From contig PUNF01000194.1 of the NCBI GenBank assembly GCA_003552525.1, positions 1-42,673 on the forward strand: a DNA stretch of 42,673 bases, in the 5' to 3' direction. Each line of letters opens with the position of its first letter. Positions within the stretch are counted from its first letter, which is position 1. The notes under the pieces were generated by a model. The model was not told the DNA's origin and ran no database searches. It was given only the letters and a program-made list of their open reading frames with translations. The DNA is from Clostridia bacterium. GTDB lineage: Bacteria > Bacillota > Sulfobacillia > SLMV01. The translations under genes and the position numbers were made by a program. Positions 18,060 to 29,176 of the stretch are shown piece by piece.

Positions 18060-19132
18060 GGTTCGTTCACCACCAGTTCTTTGGTCGGTGCGGTGAGCAC
18101 CTCGGTGCCCTCCGCGGTCACGACGACGAGATCCTCGATGCGGACGCCGAAGGACCCGGGGAGGTAGATCCCGGGTTCCACCGTGACCACCATGCCCGCC
18201 TCCAGCGGCTCGTCGCCGTTTTTGTAGCTGAGCCGGGGATCTTCGTGCACGGCCAGGCCCACGCCGTGCCCGAGCCCGTGCCCGAAGCATTCGCCGAACC
18301 CGGCCCCGTCTATTATATCCCGGGCGACCCGGTCGATATCAAAGCCCGTGGGGCCGGGGCGGATGGCCTCCAGCGCGGCGCGCTGGGCGGCGAGGACCGT
18401 CTCGTACACGCGCCGGCGCTCTTCGCCGGGTTCCCCCACCGCCACGGTGCGGGTGGCGTCGGAACAATACCCCCGGTAACGGATGCCGTAATCGAAGGTG
18501 ACCAGGTCACCCGACTGCAGGCGCCGCCCGGAGGCGCGCCCGTGGGGAAGCGCCGAGCGCTCGCCCGAGGCCACGATGAGCGGAAAGGCCAGTCCCTCGG
18601 CCCCGAGGCGACGGGCGCAGAACTCCAGGTCCAGGGCGATCTCTTCCTCGGTGCGCCCCGCGCGGACGGTGGGCAGGATCTCCTCGAACGCCTCGTCGGC
18701 GATGGCCGCCGCCCGGCGAATGATGTCCAGCTCGTCGGCGTCCTTGACCATGCGGAGCGTCTCGACGACACCGGTCGTCGGGATCCATTCCACGTCCGGT
18801 ATGGCCTCCACCCATTTCCCGTGGTCGGAAACCGTGACGTGGCCGGCCTCAAAGGCCAGGCGCGCGATGCCCAGGTCCCCGAGCAGGCGGGCCAGGGCGG
18901 GCAGCAATTCCCTCCCCTGGGGCAGCACGGTACAATCGGCGGCCTCGGCCTCGGCCTGTTCCTCGTAGCGCGCGTCGACCAGGAGGTGGGCGCCCGCCCG
19001 GGTCACGACGACGACCCCGGCGGAACCGGTGAAACCGGTGAGGTAGCGGCGATTGTCCGAAGCGGTGACGAGCAGGCCGTCCACGGGGCCTTCATCCAGG
19101 GCGGGCAGCAGGCGTTGCAGTCGTTCCTTCAT
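18056..19132 (-). CDS. Xaa-Pro aminopeptidase / M24 family metallopeptidase
   Basis: DLVTFDYGIRYRGYCSDATRTVAVG, FGHGLGHGVGLAVHEDPRL, GMVVTVEPGIYLPG. Confidence 0.92.
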   Translation of the reverse strand: MKERLQRLLPALDEGPVDGLLVTASDNRRYLTGFTGSAGVVVVTRAGAHLLVDARYEEQAEAEAADCTVLPQGRELLPALARLLGDLGIARLAFEAGHVTVSDHGKWVEAIPDVEWIPTTGVVETLRMVKDADELDIIRRAAAIADEAFEEILPTVRAGRTEEEIALDLEFCARRLGAEGLAFPLIVASGERSALPHGRASGRRLQSGDLVTFDYGIRYRGYCSDATRTVAVGEPGEERRRVYETVLAAQRAALEAIRPGPTGFDIDRVARDIIDGAGFGECFGHGLGHGVGLAVHEDPRLSYKNGDEPLEAGMVVTVEPGIYLPGSFGVRIEDLVVVTAEGTEVLTAPTKELVVNEP

Positions 19133-19147
19133 GTTGCCTCCTTCTGT

Positions 19148-19173
19148 GCGGCGGGTGCCGGGGCACCCGCCGC
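19148..19173 (-). terminator. Perfect GC hairpin after glyA (no U-tract)
   Basis: GCGGCGGGTGCC-GG-GGCACCCGCCGC, 12-bp perfect stem between the glyA stop and the RBS of the next gene. Confidence 0.45.
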
Positions 19174-19184
19174 GGTGTCCGTTC

Positions 19185-20438
19185 TCAGGGACGATCGGGA
19201 TAGAGCGGGAAGGCCTCGCACAGCGCGGCCACGTCCCGGCGCACGCCGTCGAAAGCGGCCGTGTCGTCGGCATCGGCGGCCAGGGTCCGGTAGATCACGT
19301 CGGCCACGCGATCCATGGCCTCCACGTCCATGCCCCGGCTGGTCAATGCCGGGGTGCCCAGGCGGATCCCGCTGGTCACGAAGGGACTGCGGGTTTCGAA
19401 GGGGATGGTATTCTTGTTCACCGTGATGGCCACCCGGTCCAACCGCTCCTCCGCTTCCTTGCCGGTGATATCCATGCTGTTGAGGTCCACGAGCATGAGG
19501 TGGTTGTCGGTACCGCCGGAAACCAGGCGGAACCCGCGCTCGGTGAGGCCACGCGCCAGCGCCTTGGCATTGTCCAGGATCTGCTGCTGGTAGGTGCGGA
19601 ACTCCGGCTGCAGGGCCTCGAGAAACGCCACGGCCTTGGCGGCGATCATGTGCATCAGGGGGCCGCCCTGGATGCCGGGGAAGATCGCCTTGTCCACCTT
19701 CTTGCCGATCTCCTTGTCGCCGGCGAGGATCAATCCACCCCGCGGACCGCGCAGGGTCTTGTGGGTGGTGCTGGTGGTGATGTGGGCGTGGGGCAGCGAG
19801 CTGGGATGCAGGTCCGCCGCGATGAGGCCGGCGATGTGGGCCACGTCGGCCAGGAGGTAGGCGTCCACCTCGTCCGCGATGGCGCGGAGCCGCTCAAAGT
19901 CCAGCAAACGGGGGTAGGCGGAGGCACCCGTGACCAGCATCTTCGGACGGATCTCCTTCGCCTGCTCGAGCAGGACGTCGTAGTCGAGGGTTTCCGTCTC
20001 CCGATCCACCCCGTAGCTTTGCACCTCGTACAGGCTGCCCGAGAAGTTGACCGGGCTGCCGTGGGTCAGGTGGCCGCCGTGGCTGAGGTCCATGCCCAGG
20101 ATGGTATCCCCGGGGTCCAGCAGGGAAAAGTAAACGCCCATGTTCGCCTGCGAACCGGAGTGCGCCTGGACATTGGCGTGGGGGGCGCCGAACAGTTCCT
20201 TCGCCCGGTCCCGGGCGAGGTTCTCCATGACGTCGACGAACTCGCAGCCCCCGTAGTAGCGCTTGCCGGGGTAGCCTTCGGCGTACTTGTTGGTCGGGAC
20301 CGTCCCCATGGCTTGCAGCACGGCCTCGCTGACGAAATTCTCCGATGCGATGAGTTCCAAACCGGTCCGCTGGCGCTCGCGCTCCTTTTGCAGCGCCTCG
20401 TAAATCTCTGGATCGACCCGCTTAACCTCTTCTAACAT
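19185..20438 (-). CDS. glyA: Serine hydroxymethyltransferase
   Basis: [44 protein letters not shown]...[17 protein letters not shown]. Confidence 0.96.
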   Translation of the reverse strand: MLEEVKRVDPEIYEALQKERERQRTGLELIASENFVSEAVLQAMGTVPTNKYAEGYPGKRYYGGCEFVDVMENLARDRAKELFGAPHANVQAHSGSQANMGVYFSLLDPGDTILGMDLSHGGHLTHGSPVNFSGSLYEVQSYGVDRETETLDYDVLLEQAKEIRPKMLVTGASAYPRLLDFERLRAIADEVDAYLLADVAHIAGLIAADLHPSSLPHAHITTSTTHKTLRGPRGGLILAGDKEIGKKVDKAIFPGIQGGPLMHMIAAKAVAFLEALQPEFRTYQQQILDNAKALARGLTERGFRLVSGGTDNHLMLVDLNSMDITGKEAEERLDRVAITVNKNTIPFETRSPFVTSGIRLGTPALTSRGMDVEAMDRVADVIYRTLAADADDTAAFDGVRRDVAALCEAFPLYPDRP

Positions 20439-20487
20439 GTGCAATTGACACCCTTTCCTCGGGAATCTCGGGGCCGCCGCCCGGGGG

Positions 20488-21915
20488 CTAGCGGCCGGTA
20501 ATATGTATCGGTGCGCCGATGCCGACGTGGGCCGCCTCCATGACGGCCTCGGACAGGGTGGGATGTGCGTGCACCGTGTGGGCCAGGTCGTCGATGGTGA
20601 GGTCGTTTTGTATGGCGATGGCACCCTCGTGGATCAGTTCCGACGCCCCGGCCCCCAGGATGTGCAACCCGAGGACGCGGCGGGAGTCGCCGTCGAAGAC
20701 GATCTTGACCAGGCCGTCGGTGTCCCCGCGGGATACCGACTTGCCCAGGGCGGCGAAGGGGAACTTGGCCACCTCCGTGGCCGCAAACGCCTCGCGGGCC
20801 TCGTCTTCGGAGCGTCCCACGGACGCCGCCGGCGGCAGGGTGAACACCACGCTCGGAACCGCGTGGTAGTTCACGGCTTCGCGGCCCTCGCCCAGGGCAC
20901 ATTCCACAGCCACCAGGGCCTCGGACGAGGCCACGTGGGCGAGCATCATGCGGGCGACGGCGTCGCCGATGGCGAGAAACCGCGGGTTGGTCGTGACCAT
21001 GCGCGCGTCGACGGCGATGGCGCCCTTTTCGTGCTCGATGCCCAGGGCATCGAGGGGAATGTCGTCGGTATTCGGCAGGCGACCCGTCGCCACCAGCACG
21101 GTATCGGCATCCACGCTCTGTTCCTTGTCCCGGCGCTCGTAGTGCACACGGAGGCCATCCCCGGCTTCCTCGACGGCCTTCACCGTCGCCTTGGTGTGGG
21201 TGGTGATCCCCTTCTTGCGGAGGATCGGGCCCATCCGCCGCGTGATCTCCCCGTCCACCGGCGGCAATAGCTGGGGAAGCATCTCCAGCACCGTGACCTC
21301 GCTGCCGAGCGCGGCGAAGATGGAGGCGAACTCCATGCCGATGATGCCGCCGCCGATGACCACCAGCTGCGCGGGCAATTCCTCGAGGGCGAGCATGCCC
21401 CGCGAATCCACCACGCCGGGCAAGTCCAGCCCCGGGATGGGCGGCCACGCCGAGCGGGATCCCACGGCCAGGAGCACGCGCTCGGCATCGACTTCCACCG
21501 CTTCGCCCGACCCGGGTTTGACCCGGAGCGCACCGTCTTCGGTGATCTGTCCCCGGCCGCGGAGGACCTCCACGCCGTTGCCCTCCAGCAACTGGCCCAC
21601 GCCCCCGCGGAGGCCCTCGACGATCTCGTCCTTCCGCTTCATGGCGGCCGGGAAATCACTCGATGCCCCCTCTATGTGCAATCCGAAGGACGTTCCCTCC
21701 CGGGCATCCTCCAGCACCTCGGCCGTACGATACAGGGCCTTGGTGGGGATGCAGCCCCAGTTGAGGCAGGTCCCTCCGAAATGTTCTCCCTCGATCAGCA
21801 GCACCCTGGCACCCAGCTGGCCGGCGCGTATTGCGGCCGTATACCCCCCGGGTCCAGCGCCGACGATGGCCAAATCGTAGCGTCCCGTGCCCGGTTCTCC
21901 GTTGCGATCACTCAT
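20488..21915 (-). CDS. lpdA: Dihydrolipoyl dehydrogenase
   Basis: [36 protein letters not shown]-terminal [14 protein letters not shown]. Confidence 0.95.
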   Translation of the reverse strand: MSDRNGEPGTGRYDLAIVGAGPGGYTAAIRAGQLGARVLLIEGEHFGGTCLNWGCIPTKALYRTAEVLEDAREGTSFGLHIEGASSDFPAAMKRKDEIVEGLRGGVGQLLEGNGVEVLRGRGQITEDGALRVKPGSGEAVEVDAERVLLAVGSRSAWPPIPGLDLPGVVDSRGMLALEELPAQLVVIGGGIIGMEFASIFAALGSEVTVLEMLPQLLPPVDGEITRRMGPILRKKGITTHTKATVKAVEEAGDGLRVHYERRDKEQSVDADTVLVATGRLPNTDDIPLDALGIEHEKGAIAVDARMVTTNPRFLAIGDAVARMMLAHVASSEALVAVECALGEGREAVNYHAVPSVVFTLPPAASVGRSEDEAREAFAATEVAKFPFAALGKSVSRGDTDGLVKIVFDGDSRRVLGLHILGAGASELIHEGAIAIQNDLTIDDLAHTVHAHPTLSEAVMEAAHVGIGAPIHITGR

Positions 21916-21928
21916 GGGAAACCTCCCG

Positions 21929-22762
21929 TCATTTGATGGCGCGATTCCAGCGCTCCGTCGCGTACTTCTCCTCGGTCAATTCTGCCGCCCGCGCCCGCTC
22001 GGCGGGCTCGTAACCCGCGGGCTCGAGGCGTAACCCAAAATGTTCGGCGAATCCCGCCTGCATGTGTTCGGCCAGTTCATCGAAGGATACCTCGCGGCCG
22101 ACGCATTCGCTCACCGCGGTGGCCTTGGTCTGCAGGATGCGTTTGATGGCTTCGGTGCGGGTCCCCAGGTTGAGGCAGTCCACCACGGCGTCCCGGTCGA
22201 GTTGCAGCGGGATGGACCCGTGCTGCAGGATGACCCCGCGCACCCTCCCCTGGGCGCTGCCCACCAGTTTCTTTCCTTCCACGGAAACCTCCGAGGTGGT
22301 GGTGGAATCGAAGCAGGCCGCGGAGAGGCGGGACAGGGAGTCCCGCGTCGGGGGCGGGTCCTCGGACAGCGCGGCCGGGATGCCCAGGCGGCGAAGCCCC
22401 GCCACCAGGCCCTCGCTGATCACGCGATAGGTGTCCAGCACCGATCCCGGCAGAATGTCCCCGGAGACCACCACCGCGTAGGTGAGCTCCCGGTGGTGCA
22501 ATACCGCGCGTCCCCCGGTGATCCGGCGCACCCACTCGAAACCGTGTCGCCGACACCCCTCCTCGTGCACCTCGCGGCCGAAGGACTGGAAGTAGCCGAT
22601 GGAAATGGCGCCGGGCGTCCAGCGATACAGGCGCAGGATGGGGGGCGAGACGCCGGTGGCGTGGGATTCGAGCAGGGCCTCGTCGAGGGCCATGTTGCGG
22701 GCACCGGACGCGGCCTCGTCGATGATCAACCGCCACGGGGTTTCAGCCATCGCATGCTTCAT
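21929..22762 (-). CDS. lipM: Octanoyltransferase LipM-like / lipoate-protein ligase A family
   Basis: WRLIIDEAASGARNMALDEALL...ISIGYFQSFGREVHEEGCRRHGFEWVRRITGGRAVLHHRELTYAVVV...ACFDSTTTSEVSVEGKKLVGSAQGRVRGVILQHGSIPL...EEKYATERWN; closely follows the LipM pattern, including the Cys. Confidence 0.82.
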   Translation of the reverse strand: MKHAMAETPWRLIIDEAASGARNMALDEALLESHATGVSPPILRLYRWTPGAISIGYFQSFGREVHEEGCRRHGFEWVRRITGGRAVLHHRELTYAVVVSGDILPGSVLDTYRVISEGLVAGLRRLGIPAALSEDPPPTRDSLSRLSAACFDSTTTSEVSVEGKKLVGSAQGRVRGVILQHGSIPLQLDRDAVVDCLNLGTRTEAIKRILQTKATAVSECVGREVSFDELAEHMQAGFAEHFGLRLEPAGYEPAERARAAELTEEKYATERWNRAIK

Positions 22763-23759
22763 GTTCTCTTCTCCTCCCCCCGACGCTGCCTGGAAACGAC
22801 AGTGCCATGGTCGCCAGCGCGCCGCGAACCTCCCGGTCGCTCGGCGGCCGCGGGTAGTTGTAGGGCGTCTCGCCCGGTCGCTCGTTGTAATACGGTCGGT
22901 TGCAGTCGGGACAACCCGAGGTCCGGATGGCGCGCGCCACGTCCGAAGGCGCGATGGGCACCTCCAGGGCGCGCAGACGCCCGTCGACGAAGGCAAAGTC
23001 CGCCGTCGTCGCGCGTCCCTCGACCAGCAGCTGCCGGGCCAGCTGCATACGACGATAGTGCCCCGGGTCCGGCGGCGCGGCCGCCGCCAACCGGGTTCCC
23101 CGTACCGGGGTGAAGGCGAAGAGCGCGACGGTGGCGCCGGCGCCGATGGCCCGCGCCATCGCCGCCACCAGCTCCTCCTCGGTCTCGCCCAGGCCCACGA
23201 TGAAATGGGTCGATATCCGATCCCGGTGGACCCGGGCCAGGGTTTCGATCAGGCACATCCGCGCCTCCCAGCCCCCGTCGCACCCGCCCTTGTGCCGGCG
23301 AAAGAGCGCCGGCGTGGCGGCATCGAGGGCCAGGCCCAGGCGTTCGACGCCCGCTTCGAGCAGTGCCGTGGCCGTCGCGCGATCGGAGACCGCGGCATTG
23401 ACCGACACCGGCAGCCCTCCACCGGTCGCCCGGTAGGCATCGAGGAAGCGGCGGGCATCCGCGAGGCCGTCCTCCCCGCCGATCACCTGCAGGCACAGGC
23501 GGCGCGGACCGTCCCCTTCCGGGGCGTGGTCCCGCAGGGCGCGCAGGACGCCGTCCACCGGGTAGGCGGGCCAGACCACCCGCGACAGCCGATCACATGC
23601 GGCGGAATCGGGATGGCCCTGGGGACAGAAGCTACACCCGTGGGGGCAGGGTCCCCGGCCCACCATCGCGTAGACCGTGCCCACCTCCACGTCCCGTCGG
23701 AACGCGTCCAGTCCCAGGGCGGCGGCGCTTCCGGCCGAAAGGCGTACGACGTTCAACAT
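22743..23759 (-). CDS. Radical SAM protein, LipS1/LipS2-type lipoyl synthase component (COG2516-like, biotin-synthase-related)
   Basis: VRLSAGSAAALGLDAF, GPCPHGCSFCPQ (CxxxCxxC), RISTHFIVGLGETEEELVAAM, C-terminal TSGCPDCNRPYYNERPGETPYNYPRP. Confidence 0.8.
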   Translation of the reverse strand: MLNVVRLSAGSAAALGLDAFRRDVEVGTVYAMVGRGPCPHGCSFCPQGHPDSAACDRLSRVVWPAYPVDGVLRALRDHAPEGDGPRRLCLQVIGGEDGLADARRFLDAYRATGGGLPVSVNAAVSDRATATALLEAGVERLGLALDAATPALFRRHKGGCDGGWEARMCLIETLARVHRDRISTHFIVGLGETEEELVAAMARAIGAGATVALFAFTPVRGTRLAAAAPPDPGHYRRMQLARQLLVEGRATTADFAFVDGRLRALEVPIAPSDVARAIRTSGCPDCNRPYYNERPGETPYNYPRPPSDREVRGALATMALSFPGSVGGRRREHEACDG

Positions 23760-24742
23760 CTTCCCCCCGTCCCGGTCGAATCGGTCAGGAACGCACAGCA
23801 TTCGTCAAAAACCGCGTCGGCGTCCCCCAGGAAATCGGCGGCCGGCCGCGTGGGTTGGACGATCCAGTCCAGCCCGAGGGCCGCCGCCACGAGATCGAGG
23901 GCCACGCGATACCGGCCCGGCGGCCGCATGCAACCCAGGCCGATGTCGGCCCGGGGAAGCTGCGCCCTGGCGGCACAAAAGACCCGGTGCACTTCCGACA
24001 GGTCCGGGGGCGAAAGGGCGGCGAAGCCCGTGCCCGGCGCCGGCCACAGGACCAGCAGCACCAGCGCGTCCACGCCTTCCTCCGCGAGGACCTCGAGGGC
24101 CCGGTATTCACCGCGGACCTCGCCGGCGTGCAGGCCCACCACCAGGTGGCAAACGACCGGGGCGATTTCCCCGAGCAACCGGTACACCGCGCGGTAGTCC
24201 GCGACCGTCGCGTCCAGGCCCAACACCTCGCGGATGGTGGCATCGCACCCGACGAAATCGAAGGAGATGCGGTCCACCCACCCGCGCATCGCCTCGACAT
24301 CGGCGCGGGAAACCAGCCCGGGGTGCCAGTTGATGCGCCCGGTGGCGGCGAGGGCCCGCAGCAGCCCGGGTGCGGGCGGCACCACGCGCCCGCCGGCATC
24401 GCAGCCTCCGCTGATGAGCCAGCTCTTGGGCGGATCCGCGCCGGCGGCGTTAGCCGCGGCCGCATCGGGATCCTCCATGGATGCGAGGAACTTCCCGCCG
24501 CAGTGCGGGCAGTCCAGGGCACATGCCGCACCGGTGGTGGACACCGGCTGCGTCCGCCGCGGCCGGACCGCCCGCGGCAGGCGCAGGACACCCGTATCAC
24601 CGGCGGCCGGTGCAAAGGCCGCGGCGTCGCGGGCCAGTACCCCGGCCCCGGGGACACCCGATGCCTCCAGGGCTTTTCGGAGGGCGCCGCGGACGGGATC
24701 CACCGCTCCCCGGCGCCCCTTGGTGGTCATCACGTCGTTCAT
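23753..24742 (-). CDS. Radical SAM protein, LipS1/LipS2-type lipoyl synthase component (COG1856-like, biotin synthase homolog)
   Basis: QPVSTTGAACALDCPHCGGKFLASM (CxxxCxxC), WLISGGCDAGGRV, ISFDFVGCDATIREVLGLDATVADYRAVYRLL, IGLGCMRPPGRYR, C-terminal FDECCAF. Confidence 0.8.
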   Translation of the reverse strand: MNDVMTTKGRRGAVDPVRGALRKALEASGVPGAGVLARDAAAFAPAAGDTGVLRLPRAVRPRRTQPVSTTGAACALDCPHCGGKFLASMEDPDAAAANAAGADPPKSWLISGGCDAGGRVVPPAPGLLRALAATGRINWHPGLVSRADVEAMRGWVDRISFDFVGCDATIREVLGLDATVADYRAVYRLLGEIAPVVCHLVVGLHAGEVRGEYRALEVLAEEGVDALVLLVLWPAPGTGFAALSPPDLSEVHRVFCAARAQLPRADIGLGCMRPPGRYRVALDLVAAALGLDWIVQPTRPAADFLGDADAVFDECCAFLTDSTGTGGRC

Positions 24743-24752
24743 GGATCCCCCG

Positions 24753-26261
24753 TCATGCGTCGGAGGCATCCGCCTCGTCCACGGGCTGCCAGCACACCAC
24801 GGGTGAGCGGGCGGCTCCGCTTTCGTCGAGGCGGCGCACCGGCGTGTGCATCGGGGCCTCGTGCAGCCGCTCGGGATCCTCGGCGGCATCCTCGGCGATC
24901 TGTATCATGGCGTCGATGAACGCATCCAGTGTCTCCCGGCTCTCGGTCTCGGTGGGCTCGATCATGAGGGCCTCTTCCACGATGAGCGGGAAGTAGACCG
25001 TCGGCGGGTGGATGTCGTAATCCAGGAGGGCCTTCGCGATGTCCACGGTGGCCACCCCGTGTTCCCGCTTCTGCCAGCGACCCGAGAGGACGAACTCGTG
25101 CATGCACGTGCGATCGAAGGGCAGGTAATAGTGCGCCTTCAACGCCTCCATGAGATAGTTGGCATTCAACACGGCGTCCCCGCTGACCGCCTTCAGCCCG
25201 TCGGGGCCGTGGGAGCGGATGTAGGCGTAGGCCTTCAGCACCACGCCGAAGTTGCCGGTGAAGGCACGCACCTGCCCGATGCTCTTGGGAATGTCCCAGC
25301 ACAGGTGGTAGCCGTCGTCGTTGCACTCCACCAGCGGTGCGGGCAGGTAGGGTACCAGCTCGGGCACCACCGCGATGGGCCCGGAACCGGGTCCACCCCC
25401 GCCGTGGGGCGTGCCGAAGGTCTTGTGCAGGTTGAAGTGGACGATGTCAAAGCCCATGTCCCCCGGCCTGGAGTAGCCCAGGATGGCGTTGGCGTTGGCC
25501 CCGTCGTAGTAGAGGAGCCCGCCCACGCCGTGGATGATCTCGGCGATCTCGAGGATGCTCTCGTCGAAGACGCCGAGGGTGTTGGGGTTGGTGAGCATCA
25601 GGCCGGCGACGTTCTCGTCGACGATGGCCCGCAGCGCCTCGATGTCCACGCACCCCCGCTCATCCGAGGGCACCTCGACAGTGCGGTAGCCGGCCATGGC
25701 CGCCGTCGCCGGGTTGGTCCCGTGGGCGGAGTCGGGGACGATGATGACGTCCCGGTCCTCGCCGCGATCCTCGTGGTAGGCGCGGATGAGCATGATCCCG
25801 GCCAGCTCGCCGTGGGCACCGGCGGCGGGCTGCAACGTGGCGCGCTCCATGCCGGCGATCTCGCAGAGGTACTTCTCCGTCTCGTGCAGCAGCTGCAACG
25901 CGCCCTGCACGGTGTGGTCGGGCTGGTAGGGATGCAGGTGGGCGAACCCGGGGAGGCGCGATACGTCCTCGTTCACCTTGGGGTTGTATTTCATGGTACA
26001 CGAACCCAGCGGATAGAACCCGGTGTCCACGCCGTGGTTCATCTGCGAAAGCTTCACGAAGTGTCGCACCACGTCCACTTCCGCCACGCCCAGGATGCCG
26101 ATTTCCTCCTCCCGGAGGGCCTCGGCGGGGAGCAGGGCGTCCATCGGCTCCTCCGGCACGTCCAGCGGGCCGAGCCGCACGCCCCGGCGCCCGGGAGAAC
26201 TCAGCTCGAAGATCAACGGTTCCTTGACCTGCAACTTCCGTCCCTCGCCTTCTCTGGTCAT
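24753..26261 (-). CDS. gcvPB: Glycine dehydrogenase (decarboxylating) subunit 2
   Basis: [16 protein letters not shown]...[17 protein letters not shown]...[25 protein letters not shown]. Confidence 0.96.
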   Translation of the reverse strand: MTREGEGRKLQVKEPLIFELSSPGRRGVRLGPLDVPEEPMDALLPAEALREEEIGILGVAEVDVVRHFVKLSQMNHGVDTGFYPLGSCTMKYNPKVNEDVSRLPGFAHLHPYQPDHTVQGALQLLHETEKYLCEIAGMERATLQPAAGAHGELAGIMLIRAYHEDRGEDRDVIIVPDSAHGTNPATAAMAGYRTVEVPSDERGCVDIEALRAIVDENVAGLMLTNPNTLGVFDESILEIAEIIHGVGGLLYYDGANANAILGYSRPGDMGFDIVHFNLHKTFGTPHGGGGPGSGPIAVVPELVPYLPAPLVECNDDGYHLCWDIPKSIGQVRAFTGNFGVVLKAYAYIRSHGPDGLKAVSGDAVLNANYLMEALKAHYYLPFDRTCMHEFVLSGRWQKREHGVATVDIAKALLDYDIHPPTVYFPLIVEEALMIEPTETESRETLDAFIDAMIQIAEDAAEDPERLHEAPMHTPVRRLDESGAARSPVVCWQPVDEADASDA

Positions 26262-27604
26262 GCCGATCCCTCCAATCCCGCCACCAGGCGATCGATCTCT
26301 TCCTTGCTGCGCTTCTCGGTGACCGCGACCAGGAGCACGTCCTCGAGGGAATCATCGAAGCGGCCGAGATCGACCCCGGCCATGATCCCGTCCTCGAGGA
26401 GCGCGGCCACGATCTCGCGCGCCGGGCGCGGGCACTGCACGGCAAATTCCTTGAAGAAGGGACGATCGAAGCGGAGCCCGTATCCGTCGAGATCCGCGAT
26501 CGCCCGGGCCGCATAGTGGGCCTTCTGCGTCGTGTGCTCCGCCACCTCGCGCAGCCCCTCCTGGCCCATGAGGCTCAGGTACACGGTGGCCGCCAGCGCG
26601 TTGAGCGCCTCGTTGGTGCAGATGTTGGAGGTGGCGCGTTCGCGGCGGATGTGCTGTTCGCGGGTTTGCAGGGTCATGACGTAACCGCGCGTGCCGTCGA
26701 CGTCGGTGGTCTGGCCGATGACGCGCCCGGGCATCGCGCGAATGTTCTTCTGCGTCGAGGCAAAAAAGCCCAGGTAGGGACCGCCGTAGGACATCGGATT
26801 GCCCAGGGGCTGCCCCTCCCCGACCACGATGTCCGCCCCGTACTGCCCGGGGGGCTTGAGGACGGCCAGGGAGATGGGGTCGCAGGCCACGATCAGCTGG
26901 GCCTTGCCCATGTCCCCGGAGAGGTCGGCGAGTTCCTCCATCGATTCGACCACGCCGAAGAAATTGGGGTTTTGCACCAGGACGGCCACCACGTCATCAT
27001 CGAGGGCCTCCCGGAGCGCCGATACGTCGGTGGCGCCGTCCACGGCGGGTACGACGTCCATGGTCCACCCCAGGCTGTGGATGTAGGTTCCGACCACGGT
27101 GCGGTACTCGGGGTGCACGGCCTCGGATATGAGCACGCGCTCTCCCTTGCGCTTGACGCGCCCGGCCATGAGGGCGGCCTCGGCCATGGCGGTGGAGCCA
27201 TCGTACATGGAGGCATTGGCCACGTCCATGCCGGTCAACTGCGTGACCAGGGTCTGGAACTCGAAGATGGCCTGCAGCGTACCCTGGCTGACCTCCGGCT
27301 GATACGGCGTGTACGCGGTGTAAAACTCCCCGCGGGTCAGCATGTGATCCACGGCGGCGGGTATGTAGTGGTCGTATACCCCCGCGCCCAGGAAGGATAC
27401 GCATTCGTCGAGGCTGACGTTCTCGGCGGCGAGCCGGCGCATGTGCCCCACCAGCTCCATCTCGGACAGTGCCCCGGGCAGCTCCAGGGGGCGCCCGAGG
27501 CGCACCTTCTCGGGAATGGTCGCGAAAAGGTCGTCCACGGAGTCGACGCCGATGGCCGCCAGCATTTCCTTGCGATCGGCATCGGTGTTGGGAAGGTATC
27601 TCAT
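26258..27604 (-). CDS. gcvPA: Glycine dehydrogenase (decarboxylating) subunit 1
   Basis: [19 protein letters not shown]...[52 protein letters not shown] overlap with gcvPB. Confidence 0.96.
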   Translation of the reverse strand: MRYLPNTDADRKEMLAAIGVDSVDDLFATIPEKVRLGRPLELPGALSEMELVGHMRRLAAENVSLDECVSFLGAGVYDHYIPAAVDHMLTRGEFYTAYTPYQPEVSQGTLQAIFEFQTLVTQLTGMDVANASMYDGSTAMAEAALMAGRVKRKGERVLISEAVHPEYRTVVGTYIHSLGWTMDVVPAVDGATDVSALREALDDDVVAVLVQNPNFFGVVESMEELADLSGDMGKAQLIVACDPISLAVLKPPGQYGADIVVGEGQPLGNPMSYGGPYLGFFASTQKNIRAMPGRVIGQTTDVDGTRGYVMTLQTREQHIRRERATSNICTNEALNALAATVYLSLMGQEGLREVAEHTTQKAHYAARAIADLDGYGLRFDRPFFKEFAVQCPRPAREIVAALLEDGIMAGVDLGRFDDSLEDVLLVAVTEKRSKEEIDRLVAGLEGSA

Positions 27605-27629
27605 CGGTTCACCCGATCCCTTCGTATGA

Positions 27630-28004
27630 TCATTCCAGGCTGGCCTCGTAGTCTTCCGCGCTCATCAGGGCATCGAGCTGCGACTCGTCGGAGAGCTGGA
27701 TCTTGACCAGCCACCCCTCGCCGTACGGATCACTGTTGACCAGCTCCGGCGCGTCCATGACCTCTTCGTTGGCCTCGACGACGGTGCCCGAGACCGGCAT
27801 GTAGATGTCCGATACCGCCTTCACGGACTCGACGACACCCATGGCGTCGCCCTGGTCGAACTCCTCGTCTTCCTCGGGCAGCTCCACGAACACGATGTCG
27901 CCCAGCTCGTTCTGGGCGAAGTCGGTGATGCCCATGGTGGCCACGCCGTCTTCTACCTTGATCCACTCGTGGTCTTCTGTGTACAAGAGATCCTCTGGAT
28001 ACAT
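27630..28004 (-). CDS. gcvH: Glycine cleavage system H protein
   Basis: [38 protein letters not shown]...[16 protein letters not shown] (lipoyl Lys). Confidence 0.97.
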   Translation of the reverse strand: MYPEDLLYTEDHEWIKVEDGVATMGITDFAQNELGDIVFVELPEEDEEFDQGDAMGVVESVKAVSDIYMPVSGTVVEANEEVMDAPELVNSDPYGEGWLVKIQLSDESQLDALMSAEDYEASLE

Positions 28005-28008
28005 TTCT

Positions 28009-29121
28009 CTATCCCTCCCGCTGGTAAAATGGAATTTTTACTACCACGGCACTTAGCTTACGTTTACGTACCCCGATCTGCAACTGCGTACCCCACTTGA
28101 TCATCTTCGGCGGCACGAAGCCGAGGCCGATGTTCTTGCCGAGCGTCGGGGAAAAGGAGCCGCTGCTGACGTGCCCCACTTCCTCGCCGTCGGTATCGTA
28201 TATGGGGTAGCCCGTGCGGGGTACGCCCCGTTCCTGCATCTCGAAGCCGACGAGGCGCTTGGCCAGGCCCTCTTCCTTGGCCCGCTTCAACGCGTCCCGG
28301 CCGATGAAGTCACCGGCGTCGAGCTTGACGGCAAAGCCCAGCTTGGCCTCCAGGGGGCTGATATCCGGACCCAGTTCCTGCCCGTACAGGGGAAGGGCGG
28401 CCTCGAAGCGCAGGGTATCCCGTGCGCCGAGCCCCGCGGGCTGCAACCCGTGGTCTTCGCCGGCCTCCATCAGGGCCTCGTAAATCCCGGGCGCGTCTTC
28501 CGGCGCGCAGTAGATCTCGAACCCGTCCTCGCCGGTGTACCCGGTGCGGGACACCAGCGCAGCGTGCCCGGCCACGGACACATCCGCGTCGAAGCGGAAA
28601 AAGCCGATGTCGGCGGGATCCCGGTCGGCGACCGCGCGCAGGATGGCCTCGGCCCGGGGGCCCTGTAACGCCAGCTGGGCGGTATCGGGGGATTCGTCGA
28701 CGACTTCCACGTCGAAGGCGGCGGCCTGCTCCGCGATCCATTGGTAGTCCTTTTCGGCGTTGGCCGCGTTGACCACCATCAGGAACTCGTTTTCACCGAC
28801 GCGATAGGTCAGCAGGTCGTCCACGGTGCCCCCGTCGGGGTAGCACATGGGACTATACATGATCTGGTTGTCGGCGATCACACTGAGGTCGTTGGTCAAC
28901 AGGAAATCGACGCACGCGAGGGCCTCGGGACCCGTGACGCGGACTTCTCCCATGTGGGAGACGTCGAACAGCCCCGCCGCCTCGCGCACGGCGCGGTGCT
29001 CCTCGAGAATCCCCTCGTACTGGACGGGCAGCGCCCATCCGCCGAAATCGATGATCTTGCCTCCGTACTTCTCGTGGATGTCGAACAGCGGCGTTTTCCT
29101 GAGATCTTGACCTTCGGACAT
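28009..29121 (-). CDS. gcvT: Aminomethyltransferase, glycine cleavage T protein
   Basis: [70 protein letters not shown]. Confidence 0.97.
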   Translation of the reverse strand: MSEGQDLRKTPLFDIHEKYGGKIIDFGGWALPVQYEGILEEHRAVREAAGLFDVSHMGEVRVTGPEALACVDFLLTNDLSVIADNQIMYSPMCYPDGGTVDDLLTYRVGENEFLMVVNAANAEKDYQWIAEQAAAFDVEVVDESPDTAQLALQGPRAEAILRAVADRDPADIGFFRFDADVSVAGHAALVSRTGYTGEDGFEIYCAPEDAPGIYEALMEAGEDHGLQPAGLGARDTLRFEAALPLYGQELGPDISPLEAKLGFAVKLDAGDFIGRDALKRAKEEGLAKRLVGFEMQERGVPRTGYPIYDTDGEEVGHVSSGSFSPTLGKNIGLGFVPPKMIKWGTQLQIGVRKRKLSAVVVKIPFYQREG

Positions 29122-29150
29122 ACCATCACCTCCACGTAATCATACCACGC

Positions 29151-29173
29151 GTCCCGGCCCGGGCGGCCGGGAC
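29151..29173 (-). promoter_or_regulatory. Perfect 9-bp leader hairpin between riboswitch terminator and gcvT
   Basis: GTCCCGGCC-CGGGC-GGCCGGGAC on the + strand. Confidence 0.6.
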
Positions 29174-29176
29174 AGC

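Noticed and set aside
24846-27706. Plus-strand ORFs of 556 and 396 aa opposite gcvPB/gcvPA
   Set aside because: His/Val/Gly-rich antisense frames of strongly conserved genes.
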